64,000 nucleotides of DNA from Sphaerolaimus hirsutus (GCA_964036195.1 OZ038451.1:12218529-12282528); one strand, 5' to 3'. Numbered from the stretch's first letter, positions 31,001 through 40,882 are shown. The notes: a model not told the origin generated them from the sequence alone. Translations and numbers: made by a program.

Positions 31001-33968
31001 CGCGAATTTTTACCTTAAATCATCTCCTAGAAGTAACGATGGCAAACCTCCCAGAAAAAAGTAAATGTCTTCCAAAAAACGTTTCTGTGACTGCCCCCCG
31101 GAAGACCCGCGAGCGATTTTTTGAACTGGCATCTGTATCCGCGGAAGTAGTTCGCCGCGGTTCTTTCTAATTGTTTGGGCGGCTCTGTGCAGTGGGCACT
31201 CATAAACGGATTTGATGGGGTCCACCGCTGCGCCACGGACGCCATTTCAATGTTTTTTAAAGTGTTTTTTTCATTACATGAGCATTTTTCAGACCCACGG
31301 CATATCAATTGTCGCTTTATTTAGCACGCTGAACTTAAGACTGTTCTAACGTAACACAGTAAGTGTTTTGAACGTCTGTTATGCATTTCCTGGACCACAA
31401 ATTCATAGTGCCATTTTGAGGGGGGGGGGTATTTCGAGGAAATACGGTAAATCCCCCCACTACAACTGGAGATATGGCGTCCGGCACCGACTCAGAATTT
31501 GGGTGGCGGACCTGGCGTGCACCCTGTTTATGTATTACTTTGAAAAAAAGTTCAGTAATTTTAACAACTCTGGTTAGACGTTCCACTAACCGTCCATGCT
31601 TGGTCAGCGTGCCTTCCACAACCGCGTACACCACATCGGTATCCTTCAGTTTTGAAATCTTGGGCCCCCACTCGTTGGCCATGTCGATTTGGTCCGGCGA
31701 CGGGAGGCCGTCCGTCATGATAAAGGCCAACGTGCGTGAAGTGCGTCCTACTACCCGCTTGGGCCGTTCTGTCAGCATCTCGTAAGTTTTCTTGAACGCC
31801 CGCCCGAGGCCCGTGCCGCCGCTTATAGCTCGCATGCCCGCCAGTCTGAGTTTGGAACGGGCGGATTTGAATCGGGTTCTGTTATTTGTAGGGTGACGGC
31901 AGGGGGGGTGATAAAAAGTGTCTGCTATGAAGATAGGAAACAGCTAGAAGACAAGGTTTAAAAAATAATGAACGGTAGGCCGGTTGGGAACACGGCTCGA
32001 ATCGACCGACCCCGATGGCCGAACATTTTTGGAACCAACACCCGACTCTAGTGCTACCCGAACAAGAACCCGAAACAAGATACCAATACTCGAAACCGCA
32101 CACTAGATCTAAAAAATACCCACAAAAATTTCCCGCAGTTCAATCTTTCAAGCAGTTCAGAAGTGAGAAGTTGAGAATTCGTTGCCTGTCTGCTCCAACA
32201 GGTGGCAATCCCAAGCCCTGTAAAGTGTAAAGTAAAGTGTCAAGTGTAAAGTCAAATGCAAAGTGAAATGCCAATTGTCACGGAAACTGTCAAGTGTAAA
32301 GTCAAGTGTCAATTGGGCATCCAAATCTTATTTTCTGGATCCAAATCTTAGTTTTTTTCTGTCCAAATCTTATGTTGAAAAATAAGATTTAGAAACAAAA
32401 AAAAAACAAGAAAAAATTTGGATATGAAAAATAAGATTTGGATACACAATTCACACTTTACTTTACATTTGACTTCACATTTGACTCTTTGCATGACAAT
32501 TGACACATGACTTTGCATTTGACTTCACATTTGACACTTTACTTTACATTTGACACTTTGCATGACAATTGACACTTACCTTTGCATTTGACGTTACATC
32601 TGACACTTTACTTTCCACTTTACAGGGCTTGGGAGTTGGGACCCCTCCCCCAGGTGCACTTTTTGGCCTCCAATGAATGCCACTGGAATACTGCACCCTT
32701 AACAAAACTGTTTCAAGAACTGTTGTAATAAACAATTGGCCAATTCCGAAAGTGGACAAGTAAAGTCGGCGGACATTTCACCCTACAAAATCGGAGAGTT
32801 AGAATTCGCTCGTGAATAGAGCGAACAACAAAACTTGTGTCCCACGCGGACGCGAGGAATTGAAAAAAGAAAATCATATTTTAAAAAAATGGACGTTTCG
32901 CCGCGTGCGTGCGTGCCACGCCCTAGTTATCTACATTTTCAACGTTGCTCGTTGAAAGCGAACGAATTTGACAGTTTAAAACTACCGTTTTACCGTTTTT
33001 GTTTTTATTTTATTTTTTGTTTGTTGGCTCCGTTCCAACAGAAGAGAAATTGGCAGCTGGCCAAAATTTCAAAATCCGCTAAAAATATTAATAAAACAGG
33101 CTAACACTAGCTATAAAACCATGTATATAAATGAAAATAGCGATACTGAAGGTGGAAATTGGCAAAGTGGAGCAAATTTTAACGATTTTCAGCTAACTTT
33201 GAGATTTCACTCTCATTCGTATAATACGCAACTGGTAACTGGGATGAGGGTCAAGTTCTCATACGTGACCCGATCCATACCAATCGTTAAAATATTGCGA
33301 CGCAAAAAAAACGTCATGCACTCTCCACTGGAGAGACTGACGCAAATGTTTGTAGGGCGATACGTCTGCCGACTTTAACATGGAATAAAATTAGAAGTTA
33401 ATTAAAATTAGGAGGTAAGAACGTCGGATGATACTTGCTAAGTCACATGACAAGTATTTTCATCTAGACATTTACTTGCCAATGATAATTTCACTTGAAT
33501 TGCCACTTACAACTTTACTCACAACCTACAACCACTTTTCTTGTCACGTATTCACATGCCAAATTGGTGAGGGTCGTGTCGAGCTTATGAATAGCACGAG
33601 CGAGTGGCAAAAATAAACTTCACAAAACACAACAAACGTCAACTCAAAGCTAAAAACACCCACCTGTTGTAAAACGCCCCGTTCGACTGTACCTCGTCCC
33701 AATTGACGATGTTCATCCTTCTTTTAGGACTGCCAAAGTTGATCGCGGCCACCCTGTGCCCATAGGGGCTGATTTTGAGCAGGGGGCTCAGCTCCAGGAG
33801 GAAATAACTCATTGCGATCCAAATGTCCGTCGTGGAGGCGGACGTGTCGGCCACGATCATGATGTCCGTGAAGCAGCCCGGGTCGAACTGCGACGGGTCG
33901 AAGTCCTGCGCGCAGATGGGCCCGCTGCACAGCAGCAAGGCCGCTCCGAGCGACAATATGTAGTTCAT
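16055..33968 (-). CDS. Secreted protein with two vWA domains and a poly-Thr linker (gene A)
   Basis: Exons in order: 33968-33664, 31845-31591, 19152-18965, 17912-17749, 17312-17139, 16711-16589 and 16210-16055. They sum to 1,365 nt, a complete 454-residue protein with consistent phase. The start gives a good signal peptide (MNYILSLGAALLLCSGPICAQ). vWA1 has the MIDAS set DTSAS, Thr in GGTG and MTDG. A linker with 17 Thr encoded by mixed ACN codons, then DPTT, leads to vWA2 (DCELDLLFVVDFSGSV, GGLTDPTGG, FTDG). The end is NENCRY, as in gene B. The gene spans 17.9 kb because intron 2 (19153-31590) holds a nest of transposons. Mixed Thr codons argue that the tract is under protein-level selection and is not slippage alone. 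Ligand and tissue are unknown. Confidence 0.9.
16312..16470. mobile_element. Short R2 element in gene A intron 6
   Basis: Complete ends TACCGTATTTGCTGGAATAA and inverse, 159 bp, with C- and G-runs. Confidence 0.75.
16712..17138. mobile_element. Gene A intron 5, made almost wholly of one MITE (possible introner)
   Basis: In transcript direction the intron begins GTGCCACTTTCGGAGACTG and, four bases before its end, carries the inverse CAGTTTCCGGTAGTGCCCC. GCAGGTG lies across both splice junctions (within 17136-17143 and 16709-16716). Inside are TGTCA-type units and a nested GTTGACAC element (16872-17080). A sister element with GGTGCCACTCTCAGACGCTGG ends is in the next upstream intron. Confidence 0.6.
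16872..17080. repeat. CGCACTAGTTGACAC inverted-repeat element
   Basis: The arms contain GTGTCAACTCAGATTTCGG and inverse. A second copy is at 45682-45896, and related ends occur at 59601 and 62468. Confidence 0.6.
17335..17735. mobile_element. TGTCA-unit MITE in gene A intron 4
   Basis: The ends are GGTGCCACTCTCAGACG (minus strand, just 15 nt past the donor) and GTTTGTGAGTGCCCC. The core is AAGTGTCAATTGTCATG-type units in both orientations. Confidence 0.55.
17988..18963. mobile_element. R2 element with a nested satellite MITE, in gene A intron 3
   Basis: The left end is TACCACATTTCCTCGAATAA. The right end TACGAATCGCGGTA starts one base inside the splice donor at 18964. Nested inside is 18161-18591, with CTGGGGCCAGTTCCGCAAG ends and a GAGTAAAGTTAA array around a GGATACAAAAATAAGATTT hairpin. 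Together they are nearly all of the 1,052-bp intron. Confidence 0.6.
19204..19972. repeat. CAGAGTTGTTAAAA-ended repeat, left part
   Basis: It starts CAGAGTTGTTAAAACTACCG and continues as GTAAAGTATTTTACTC/GAGTACAG-type units until the LTR element begins at 19973. Its right end is not obvious after later insertions. Confidence 0.45.
19973..20152 (+). repeat. 5' LTR of Ty3/gypsy element
   Basis: 180 bp, TGTTGATGATG...GCAAAAG, with no difference from the 3' LTR that I can see. A 4-bp duplication CACG flanks the element (19969-19972 and 28196-28199; with the preceding G it may be 5 bp with the LTR one base shorter). A TGG primer-site start follows directly at 20153. AATAAA lies inside. Confidence 0.9.
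20221..23807 (+). CDS. Gag-Pol, first part (Gag, protease, start of RT), broken by a MITE
   Basis: One open frame from Met at 20221 runs into the MITE, where it stops at 24147. Gag ends with a degenerate zinc knuckle near residue 521 (Cys, GHFGH and Cys remain; the second Cys is gone). The protease active site is LLDSGCTRSLL at about residue 775. The RT start has GIIEPSNGAWASPIHI and RFCVDFKLIN just before the insertion at residue 1195. Gag and Pol are in one frame without a frameshift. Family: Ty3/gypsy by RT type and domain order. The break at 23808 would prevent a full Pol. Confidence 0.9.
23808..24437. mobile_element. hAT-like MITE with AAACGG core, inserted in RT
   Basis: Perfect 12-bp ends TAGGGTGTCAAA/TTTGACACCCTA and a perfect 8-bp duplication ACCAAGAT (23800-23807, 24438-24445). 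The core is dense in GGAAAACGG units, with a short AT-rich centre. Taking out the element and one target copy (638 nt) would put the two flanking frames in register. Confidence 0.95.
24446..26810 (+). CDS. Pol, second part (RT, RNase H, integrase)
   Basis: The frame is open from within the MITE (24300) to 26810; retroelement sequence begins at the second target copy. RT shows SALDIRHGYYNVPL, LPFGTVNAGATF and the catalytic YIDD (about 24719). RNase H starts ETDASGIGLGAVL and has SLEAL, but the usual third acidic motif reads ITGNSG. Integrase has the zinc HH-CC region (HLGVYASH, CHQCSEC), a first Asp in FHVDTIHY and a Glu in GMVERANRS, but the second catalytic Asp is replaced by Asn (ITNRGTEF). 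No chromodomain is seen. Confidence 0.9.
26897..27280 (+). CDS. Small ORF after Pol, uncertain
   Basis: 127 codons, rich in Asn, Gln and Pro in the middle (FNSYGNGNQYPQQFHQHNP). No family recognised. It may be a leader of the next ORF by splicing, or chance. Confidence 0.35.
   Translation: MRAHKRRVSLKLYFPQVDQLTQIKRMNPLSRDSLGRPMVNQVPAFNSYGNGNQYPQQFHQHNPVAPLAPVDYAAKFFTLKTESGHDKDVCCFEPLFFLSSDRYWLLKGILISSVWNPACVRMNDMST
27435..27983 (+). CDS. Third ORF of the LTR element: coiled-coil protein
   Basis: 182 residues. Residues about 30-130 are charged heptad-like coiled coil (LEVCSKTISRVKSDKL, LEALRAKYMHLKDRF, IVGLKAKVAGLEEKL), followed by an acidic Ser/Gly tail. No signal peptide or membrane segment, so it is not an envelope. 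It lies where env or accessory genes occur, between Pol and the polypurine tract. Confidence 0.6.
   Translation: MANFGSRLNFLHDSPLSPRYSPQKINSLRQQLEVCSKTISRVKSDKLSIQGKYNGAKIDRQAALDDLEALRAKYMHLKDRFKARKAASRAERQAASDESDVLVVAQEEIVGLKAKVAGLEEKLLYWEIHGTIGPKKLDFVSKKFDVTIEDAFNENVEGGGVDFDDSGSSHSQPLLKTPGQSP
28001..28013 (+). other. Polypurine tract
   Basis: CAAAAAGGGGGAA directly before the 3' LTR at 28016, as needed for plus-strand priming. Confidence 0.7.
28016..28195 (+). repeat. 3' LTR of Ty3/gypsy element
   Basis: Appears identical to the 5' LTR over 180 bp, so the insertion is young. CACG target copy at 28196-28199. Confidence 0.9.
28254..30049. mobile_element. R2-like element hosting the large palindrome
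   Basis: Ends TGTATATCCTCGAATAA and TTATTCGAGGATATACGGTA; its CTCGAATAACTCCCCC blocks lie on both sides of the element at 28364-29733. Confidence 0.65.
28364..29733. mobile_element. 1.37-kb near-perfect palindromic element
   Basis: The ends CATAGGGGATTTTGG and inverse are flanked by a perfect 8-bp duplication GTCACAAC (28356-28363, 29734-29741). The arms (about 28364-28982 and 29118-29733) are inverted copies of more than 600 bp with few differences; the loop is about 135 bp. Non-coding: the ORFs in it mirror each other. It lies in gene A intron 2, so the primary transcript would form a long hairpin. Confidence 0.9.
30179..31526. mobile_element. Element with 76-bp perfect inverted ends
   Basis: The arms 30181-30256 and 31449-31524 (GGGTGCACGCCAGGTCCGCC and inverse) match throughout. 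TTTATGTA occurs at 30169-30176 and 31527-31534. A second foldback inside has about 80-bp arms (30801-30882, 30951-31033). The end of an R2 element (GAGGAAATACGGTA) abuts the right arm. Confidence 0.7.
31557..31573. repeat. CAGAGTTG-family right terminus
   Basis: AATTTTAACAACTCTG, 18 nt from the donor of gene A exon 2 (31591). The 30179-31526 element splits this repeat from its GTAAACTTT-type body. Confidence 0.4.
32210..32633. mobile_element. TGTCA-unit MITE in gene A intron 1
   Basis: Ends CCCAAGCCCTGTAAAG and inverse. The core is AAGTGTCAAGTGTAAAGTC units on the left and inverse on the right, around a hairpin of CCAAATCTTATTTT units shared with 18.4 kb. The rest of intron 1 (32634-33663) holds no feature I recognise. 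Confidence 0.65.
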
Positions 33969-34019
33969 AGTGTTTAGTTCGCGAATGGCTGTATGTTTAG
34001 GTTGTATTTATTTTTTATG

Positions 34020-35403
34020 TACCGTATTACCTCGAATTATCCCCCCCTTGAATTAACCCCCCCCCCCCCCTCGAAATACCCCCCTAAATTTCGGCTGAGG
34101 AAATGATAAAGCCCCCCCTCCCCCTAAAATTGAGTGTAACGTGAACTAGTGATGGAATGGCGCCATGGCGCTGGCGCCATTTGAGGGCGCCAAAGGGCGC
34201 CGCGCCATGGCGCCATTGGCGCTTGGCGCCCTTTTTCTGTGGCGCCCTTGGCGCCTGGCGCCCACTTTCTGAAAGGCGCCATGGCGCCCTTGGCGCTTGG
34301 CGCCCTTTCTCCGTGGCGCCCTTGGCGCCTGGCGCCCTGCCCTAAAAGGGCGCCAAAATGGCGCCAGCATGGTTTCAAGGTGAGTGCTGCGTGTATGAAT
34401 AAAAAAGGAAAAACGGGTCTGTGAATGATCAAAATTCACTGGAAAATAGACAAAGTGGTGTGAGTGGATGTATATGTTTCATCCAATTTTAATCAGATGC
34501 GTGTAACGGATCAGAAGCTGAGCATGATAGACCGGTGAACTTGCAAACTCGTAAATCAACGGATTGAAATTATCGGAATTCCATTGTCGTCCGCTTCAAG
34601 AAAACATAAATTGGAAAATCTATTTGATGTGCATTCATTGTTTTGTCGAATGAGAATTTTCAAAGTGTTTGGATTGAATTTCACGTGTGAGTGCGGTTTT
34701 TGCACAAAAGTTTGTTGCTAGTCTCATTTTTGCTGATTACATCCTGGAGAACATGAATAAAGAAGTGAATGTGTGCACTACAGTGCTGGAGAAGCATTTT
34801 TAGCACACGCAGGGTATTCTACTCGCTTTTTTATCCTGGCGCCATTGGCGCCTGGCGCCCTTCTTTTCAATTGGCGCCATGGCGCCCTTGGCGCTTGGCG
34901 CCCTCTTTCCGTGGCGCCCTTGGCGCCTGGCACCCACTTTCCGAATGGCGCCATGGCGCCCTTGGCGCTTGGCGCCCTTTTTCTGTGGCGCCCTTGGCGC
35001 TTGGCGCCCAGTTTCCGAATGGCGCCATGGCGCCATTGGCGCCTGGCGCCCTTTTTTCTGGCGCTTTTCCATCACTAACGTGAACATACATGACAAATAC
35101 CGCAGTTTGTGATCTGTACAACGCAGAACACACGTTAAAACTGATGATAAAGTGACGTTACGGAAGGGTTTTTGTGTATATACAGTAACTCACAAATATA
35201 TATGTTCTAATATATGCCTAAAAAACACATACAAACCTATGTGATTGTTTGATTTTTCTACGTCTGCGTATGGGGAATTTCCGATAATTTCTGGCGAAAT
35301 AATAGACCCCCCTCGAATAACCCCCCCCCCCTCGAATTATCCCCCCTCAAAATTTACTGGCGATATAATACACCCCCTGGGGGTATTTCGAGGTAATACG
35401 GTA
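34020..35403. mobile_element. R2 element split by a GCGCC MITE
   Basis: Left TACCGTATTACCTCGAATTA, right GAGGTAATACGGTA. Without the MITE and one target copy the element is about 445 bp, close to copy 1. Confidence 0.8.
34147..35077. mobile_element. hAT-like MITE with GCGCC core
   Basis: Ends TAGTGATGGAATGGCGCC and GGCGCTTTTCCATCACTA, with a perfect 8-bp duplication ACGTGAAC (34139-34146, 35078-35085). GCGCC arrays at both sides flank a 450-bp unique AT-rich middle. The R2 copy at 40.6 kb shows the unoccupied site. Confidence 0.92.
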
Positions 35404-35423
35404 GATAGTATAAACCCTGTTCT

Positions 35424-36090
35424 AACTATGGATGGCAAAAATCTGTTTTTTTAACAACCCTGTTTTTTTAATAAAAAACGTTGTTTTTAAAATAAACGTT
35501 TTTTTAAATAAAACAGTTTTATTAAAAGCTCCCAGGTATGGTTATGGGTTTACACATACAGGTATATCAGTACTCTGTGATGTTAAATATAGCCATAGAA
35601 TAGCTGTGGAGCCATGGGATAGCATTATATGTGGTAATTTCTGTCAAAAATACCCATTTTTGTCAACTTGTTACATATATCGCCTTTTGTCGAATGTTTG
35701 TGACTTCAAGTCAATTTTTGCGTGGAATAGTGCTTAAATAAGGTTAAAAGAAAGGGCTAATACATTGACAGTGATTTTTCACACTGTAGAAGTAAGTGGG
35801 AGCACATTGGCTGGATATTTATATACTACACTAACATAAATATCACGGCTTATTATTACACAATAGCATAAACAAATGGAATCTTTCACACTAAAAATGC
35901 CTCAAAACCAACGAAAACAACCACCAATGGTAATGTGATGTGAAATTGCGCGCTCGCGCGCAAAAAAATTGCAAATTACCTAGTGCTTAGTACTAAAAAT
36001 TTTGGCTGCTTTTTTAAATAAAAACAACGGTTTCGATGCCTCTGTTTTTTCTAAAAAACGGTTAAAAAACCAACAGCCTACACAAGTACA
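35424..36090. repeat. Dispersed repeat R3 (TATGGATGGCAAAAATC end)
   Basis: It starts with TTTTTTAACAAC and AAAAACG runs and continues with GATAGCATTATATGTGG and related text. Diverged copies are at 49.9-50.1, 52.15-52.4 and 61.86-62.0 kb. It gives the empty site for the MITE at 51402. I found nothing else of note from 36091 to 37062 apart from a GCGCC fragment (36236-36320). Confidence 0.55.
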
Positions 36091-37062
36091 CTACTCTATA
36101 CAAAGAAGACACATGATAAATTAGTATGTCATTTTACAGGGTGCGCACTGACCCCGGGGCTTGGAGATGCGGCGGGACCAGAAAAATGGGCGCGACCACG
36201 TGACAATGGTTCCTTTCAAAAGATGGTGCCGGCACCAAACCAAGCGCTAATGGCGCCATGGCGAGGCGCCCTGTTGGCGCCCTTTAATGGCGCCAGCGCC
36301 AGCGGCGTGGCACCATTACAGTAGTGCTTATCTAAACTCACATGATAAAATGTTAACCGTGTGAGAAGGGATAGCTTCACACTAATCCACAAACATATTT
36401 TACTTTCAAACTTTCAAGATGAGCACTGGTAACAAATACGATTGAATCCTTTCACACCGGCTTTTTTATAATTTGTTCGTAAACACCCGGCGTACAACAG
36501 ATGAAATGAAACTGGTCAGGTGACAAAATGTTAAACCCAAGGTAATCGTGTTTTGTCGAATTTATTTTTTTGTAACCTTCTGCTGTCGCGCCGATGGAGA
36601 TCAAAGTGGGTGACAAACTATCCCTTCCATAATATGAAGTTTTGTCAGCGCCCTATGCCGTATTTTCTATATGCAAGTAAAAACAAACAATTTCGGCGCC
36701 TGCGTTTGCCAAAAATCGACTTTCATGAACTAATGGTTTACTGTCTATTTTTGAAATCAGCAGACGGCGGGAATGAACATTATAAATACAAATATTTATG
36801 TCTATAAATAAATGAGGCGTCGACCTCTCGAAGTCAATATGTCGTAAATTTGAGTGAAGTAATTGAGTAAACCACGGACATGGTGGTGACACCACTTGCT
36901 TATTTTGACAATTTTTAACAAATTGGCAAAAGCAGGCAAGAAGTTGACAGGTACAGTGAAAATTGGACAAGTAGTTGATAAGTACTGTGAAAATTTAAAT
37001 AAGAAGTCGATAAGTACAGTCGGAACTGGACAAGAACTCGATGAGTCCAGTCAAAATTGAAC

Positions 37063-37466
37063 TACCGTATTACCTCGAATTATCCCCCCCCCCTTGAATT
37101 ACCCCCCCCTCGAATTAACCCCCCCTCAAAATGGGCTGGGGAAATAATAAACCCCCCCCCTCGAAATACCCCCCCTCCGGAATGATGTACATCATGTATG
37201 CAATGTACATGATGTATTTAATACTACTTATTTGCATCGCAGCTACACTTATACGCTCATTTGTGTACAAATGTACATCGATAGCCCCAATATAACCTAT
37301 TTTCTCACATTTATTACCGTTGTTGTGTAGGAAAAAGCGTGATCTTTAGTATGAAATTCACGAAATTTTCTGGCGAAATAATAAGACCCCCCCTCGAATT
37401 AACCCCCCCTCAAATTTTGCTGGCGAAATAATAAACCCCCATGGGGGTATTTCGAGGTAATACGGT
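37063..37466. mobile_element. R2 element
   Basis: Complete ends TACCGTATTACCTCGAATTA and inverse, 404 bp, uninterrupted, with CCCCCTCGAATTA blocks. Confidence 0.8.
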
Positions 37467-37789
37467 AAATAGAAGTCGATAAGTACAATCAAAATTGGAC
37501 AAGAAAATTTGTTCAGAAGTAGATAAGTAAACTTATTTTGTATGATGCACATTTTCTGTGGAACAAATATAAAAAAAGTTGATAAATCCATAAATTCATT
37601 TAGGTAAATAAATTTCTCAGAGCTGAAAACAAAGATTTGATCACGGCAAAAGAAGTCGATGAGTCACTTCTTTACTTGACTTCTTCCACGATTTTTTGCT
37701 CCTGTCCAAATGCACTTTGTGGAGAAGCCATAGCTCCCATATTACTGTATTACATCCAATAAAAGGTACAGAACGACTGCAAATTTCCC

Positions 37790-37840
37790 TTGCCTCAGGT
37801 GGGAATCGAACCTGCACCGCTCGTATTGAACATCTACAAT
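37790..37840 (-). other. Half-copy of the tRNA-like element
   Basis: Matches the 3' half of 5406-5476 (T-arm and anticodon region), then diverges. Supports a retroposed family. Confidence 0.5.
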
Positions 37841-38350
37841 TTGAGATGATATAGTATTTATGTTGAGAGCAGAAGCAGAAAATTTTACACTTTATTATCA
37901 GCATCTGGAACTTCAGGATTTTCACTGAGCAAGCCAATTGCACATGCATATCAATGTCAGATAACTGGAAACGCAGCTAATAACACAATTGTCTCAAAAT
38001 CATTTTTTGGACTTATCGACTTTTAGAAACAGACGCTTCGAATACAAGTGCAGTATTTAAGAAACTTCGGTTGAGAAAGGTCTAAAGGTCGGTTAAATGA
38101 TAGCTGGCAACTTCGAATCAATTTCGGCTGTGATAAATTACTTGGAATGGCGAATGTGTTGTGCACGCGTGTGAAATTTACAAAACAGGTACCTAACCCA
38201 AATTCATATTGTGAAATCAGTTTTGTTACACCATGATTGCTGGTCGGTGCTCAGTTATATCAATTATTTTTTGCCCAAGTGTTGAACCTAAAAGTTGAAC
38301 CTGCTTGTGCCGTTGTAATAAATATATTGTATGCGTGGTGTATTGGCGAT
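37841..38350. other. Non-coding stretch, nothing recognised
   Basis: No exon with splice sites, RNA gene or repeat end that I can support. The same holds for 38560-39160, apart from similarity near 39010-39160 to the flank of the second tRNA-Thr gene. Confidence 0.4.
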
Positions 38351-38559
38351 GCGCACACTAGTTCACGGCCGGAAAACTACAAAATTTAGTTAACTCATAT
38401 ATCAGCTTCGAACGACAGTTGAGTTTACAGGGATTAGATGTTCGTCAACTACAGTTGACGGAGAAAATAATAACACATTCTGGTAAACTCAGATTTGCTC
38501 AGAAACTGATGCATGAGTTTACTGTGTTGTTAGTTTACCCGTAGTAAACTAGTGTGTGC
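38351..38559. repeat. CACTAG-type inverted-repeat element
   Basis: Ends GCGCACACTAGTTCACGG and CGTAGTAAACTAGTGTGTGC; internal inverted CAGCTTCGAACG-like segments match the 3.1-3.7 kb group. Confidence 0.55.
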
Positions 38560-39160
38560 TCTCCCATTTATAAATAAGAGGACGATATGCACGTGAATGA
38601 ATACATGGCCAATGCTGGTTAAAATGATAGATACATTTTTACCGATACCTGTCACACGACGCCGTTTTATTTTATCATTGAAATATGGAATATTTGATGC
38701 CTTGTGGAGCAGGTGCACCTCCACGGTGTTGACGTCTGGTTAGACAGATGCCGCTGACATCAAAGCAGAAAGTGAAGAAAAAAATACACTAGTTGACAAG
38801 CTAAAACAAGGTTAAAACACCATACTTTTTAGCTGTAATCGTGTGCTATACAGCACATCACCTGCCCCCATCTGCTTTCCCAAATACTTGGTTTATGTTC
38901 TTGACACCCATGGGCATTATTATCACCTAGTGTTAGCATCAAAACACATCACCGTAACAGCAGTGATTTACGATCTAACGGCAACGGATGTCTAACGAGT
39001 AACGACACTAAATATATGGCAGCGCCGCTTCGCAATGATTGTAACAACAAATCGGGAAATGAACTGCTGAATTTGAAACTCGGTTTTTCGAAAAAATCGG
39101 AAATTTCTCATCAATATCAGGTTCCGAAAAAAATTGTTATTGCGGGCCTCACCTTCGTGC

Positions 39161-39233
39161 GGCCGCATGGCTCAGGGGTTAGAGCGTCTGTCTCGTAAAC
39201 AGAAGGTCGAGGGTTCGAATCCCTCTGTGGCCT
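39161..39233 (+). tRNA. tRNA-Thr (anticodon CGT)
   Basis: 73 nt, full cloverleaf: acceptor GGCCGCA/TGTGGCC with one G-U, anticodon stem TCTGT/ACAGA with loop CTCGTAA, T-arm GAGGGTTCGAATCCCTC. No intron. A T-run follows within 10 nt, as for RNA polymerase III termination. Confidence 0.95.
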
Positions 39234-39699
39234 TTGCGCATTTTTGGACAATGTTGATGTTCTAAAAGACAAATCCATCAAAAAAATTTGTTCATTGTGC
39301 AGCTGATATTTTTAGTATTTGCCGTAATTCTTCCAATCTATTAGCGCCGTTCAATTTTTTTCGTCAACTTTTTTACCTGTCGTTCTCTTGGTGGTTTTAT
39401 AAGTGCCGTTCTATTGCAGGCTGCCATTTTATTTTTTCGTGTGTGAAAAACATGGCATTCAATTGAAGGTGCCGTTCTATTGGAGTATGCCATTCTAAAA
39501 GATACGGTATGGACTAGGTAAATAGTTAGTAATTTTTGTGTCCACTAATGTGAAATTTTACATAAACATAGACATTGGTGTCAATTGACATTGGCATTTT
39601 TAGTGACAAAGCGTAATAAATAGCTAACACTTGATAAATCAAATATATATAGGTGATACGGGTGTAAACAATTTTTTCACTAGTTTCAGTGATTCAGAA

Positions 39700-39850
39700 C
39701 CCATGGATGAAACCCATCACACACATGGATGAAACCCGTCATGCGCATAAACCCATCACGCACACAACTGAGCTGTATGTCGTGATGGGGCGTAAATATG
39801 TGCGTGACGGGTTTATGTGCATAATAACCTTATGTGCGTGTCGGGCAGTG
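39700..39850. repeat. Repeats of the ACCCATCACGCACATAA family
   Basis: Several direct and inverted copies of CATAAACCCATCACGCAC; related to 15034-15390, 40890-40955 and 43260-43300. The bases 39851-40376 hold no supported feature. Confidence 0.5.
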
Positions 39851-40376
39851 GATTAGTGAGGGGGGCAGGTACCTAGTCGTCGACCACAGGGAAACTGCAC
39901 AGCACTGGGTGTGGCAAACAGAATATGACTAAAGTGACTGGCATGTTATTTCACATGTCTTTGTGTTTGCCATAATGAAGGAGTGGGCTCCCCCCATACG
40001 GCTTGCGGTAACGGCAGAGCACTGTATAACTTTCATGTGGTGCTTCCACGATTCATTTACTGATTATGTGAGTTTTATTCAATTAAAGTATTTTAGAGCT
40101 GGCATATGGCATTTGGGTGAAATTGGCGCTGGCTGCAATAATTTTAATTGCCAGCCACAAACTGCCAGTGCAATAATCGCTTAATTATGGTCTATTATTG
40201 TGAATTTACATTGGGCTGGGGATGGGGGGGGAAATAATTGCTCACATGTATTTGCACCGCACTTACAAACAATTACACGTGATTGCACACAACGTGCACT
40301 AAAAAAAGTGAGATCTGTGGGGTGAGGGGGGAGTGGGTAATGTTGGGCGTACCCGGTCACAAGCCTGACACACACA

Positions 40377-40882
40377 TACCGTATTACCTCAAATTAACCC
40401 CCCTCGAAATACGGTATGAGCCCATCTTGGCCTCGCCATTGTGGCCGCGGCCTTCGTGTCCCGCGGCCAGAACGGCGCGGCCACAACGTCCGCGGCCACA
40501 ATGGTGCGGCCAGGATGGGTGTCAACCTCGAAATACCCCCCCTAAAACTCGGCTGAGGAAATAATAAACCCCCCCTCGAAATACCCCCCCCCCCTTAGAT
40601 TGAGTGTAAAGAGAACGTTCATGACAAATACCGCAGTTTGTGATCTGTACTATGCAGAACACACGTTAAAACTGATGATTGAGTGATGTTAGGGAAGGGT
40701 TTATGTATATAAACAGTTATATATGCCTATAAACACATCTACATCGATGTAATTGTTTGATTTTCCTATGGGGACCTTCCGAAAATTTATTGCGAAAAAA
40801 TAGACCCCCCTCGAATTATCCCCCCTCAAATTTTGCTGGCGAAATGATAAACCCCATGGGGGTATTTCGAGGTCATACAGTA
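40377..40882. mobile_element. R2 elements: a 40-bp mini copy and a longer copy
   Basis: 40377-40416 runs from TACCGTATTACCTC to CGAAATACGGTA in only 40 bp. After a GCGGCCACAATGG array (40417-40530) with CCCATCTTGGCC-type inverted ends, a longer R2 body runs to TCATACAGTA at 40882. Its middle keeps the empty site used by the MITE at 34147. Confidence 0.6.

Noticed and set aside
19204-31573. A single 12-kb transposon with CAGAGTTG ends
   Set aside because: The flanks at both ends show no shared target duplication; two separate copies are more likely.
34146-35133. Many open frames on both strands rich in APWRPWRLAP-type repeats (also 1083-1504, 8779-9020, 40967-41225, 43542-43862)
   Set aside because: They arise from the GCGCC arrays, which are open in several frames at once; the same peptides appear on opposite strands.
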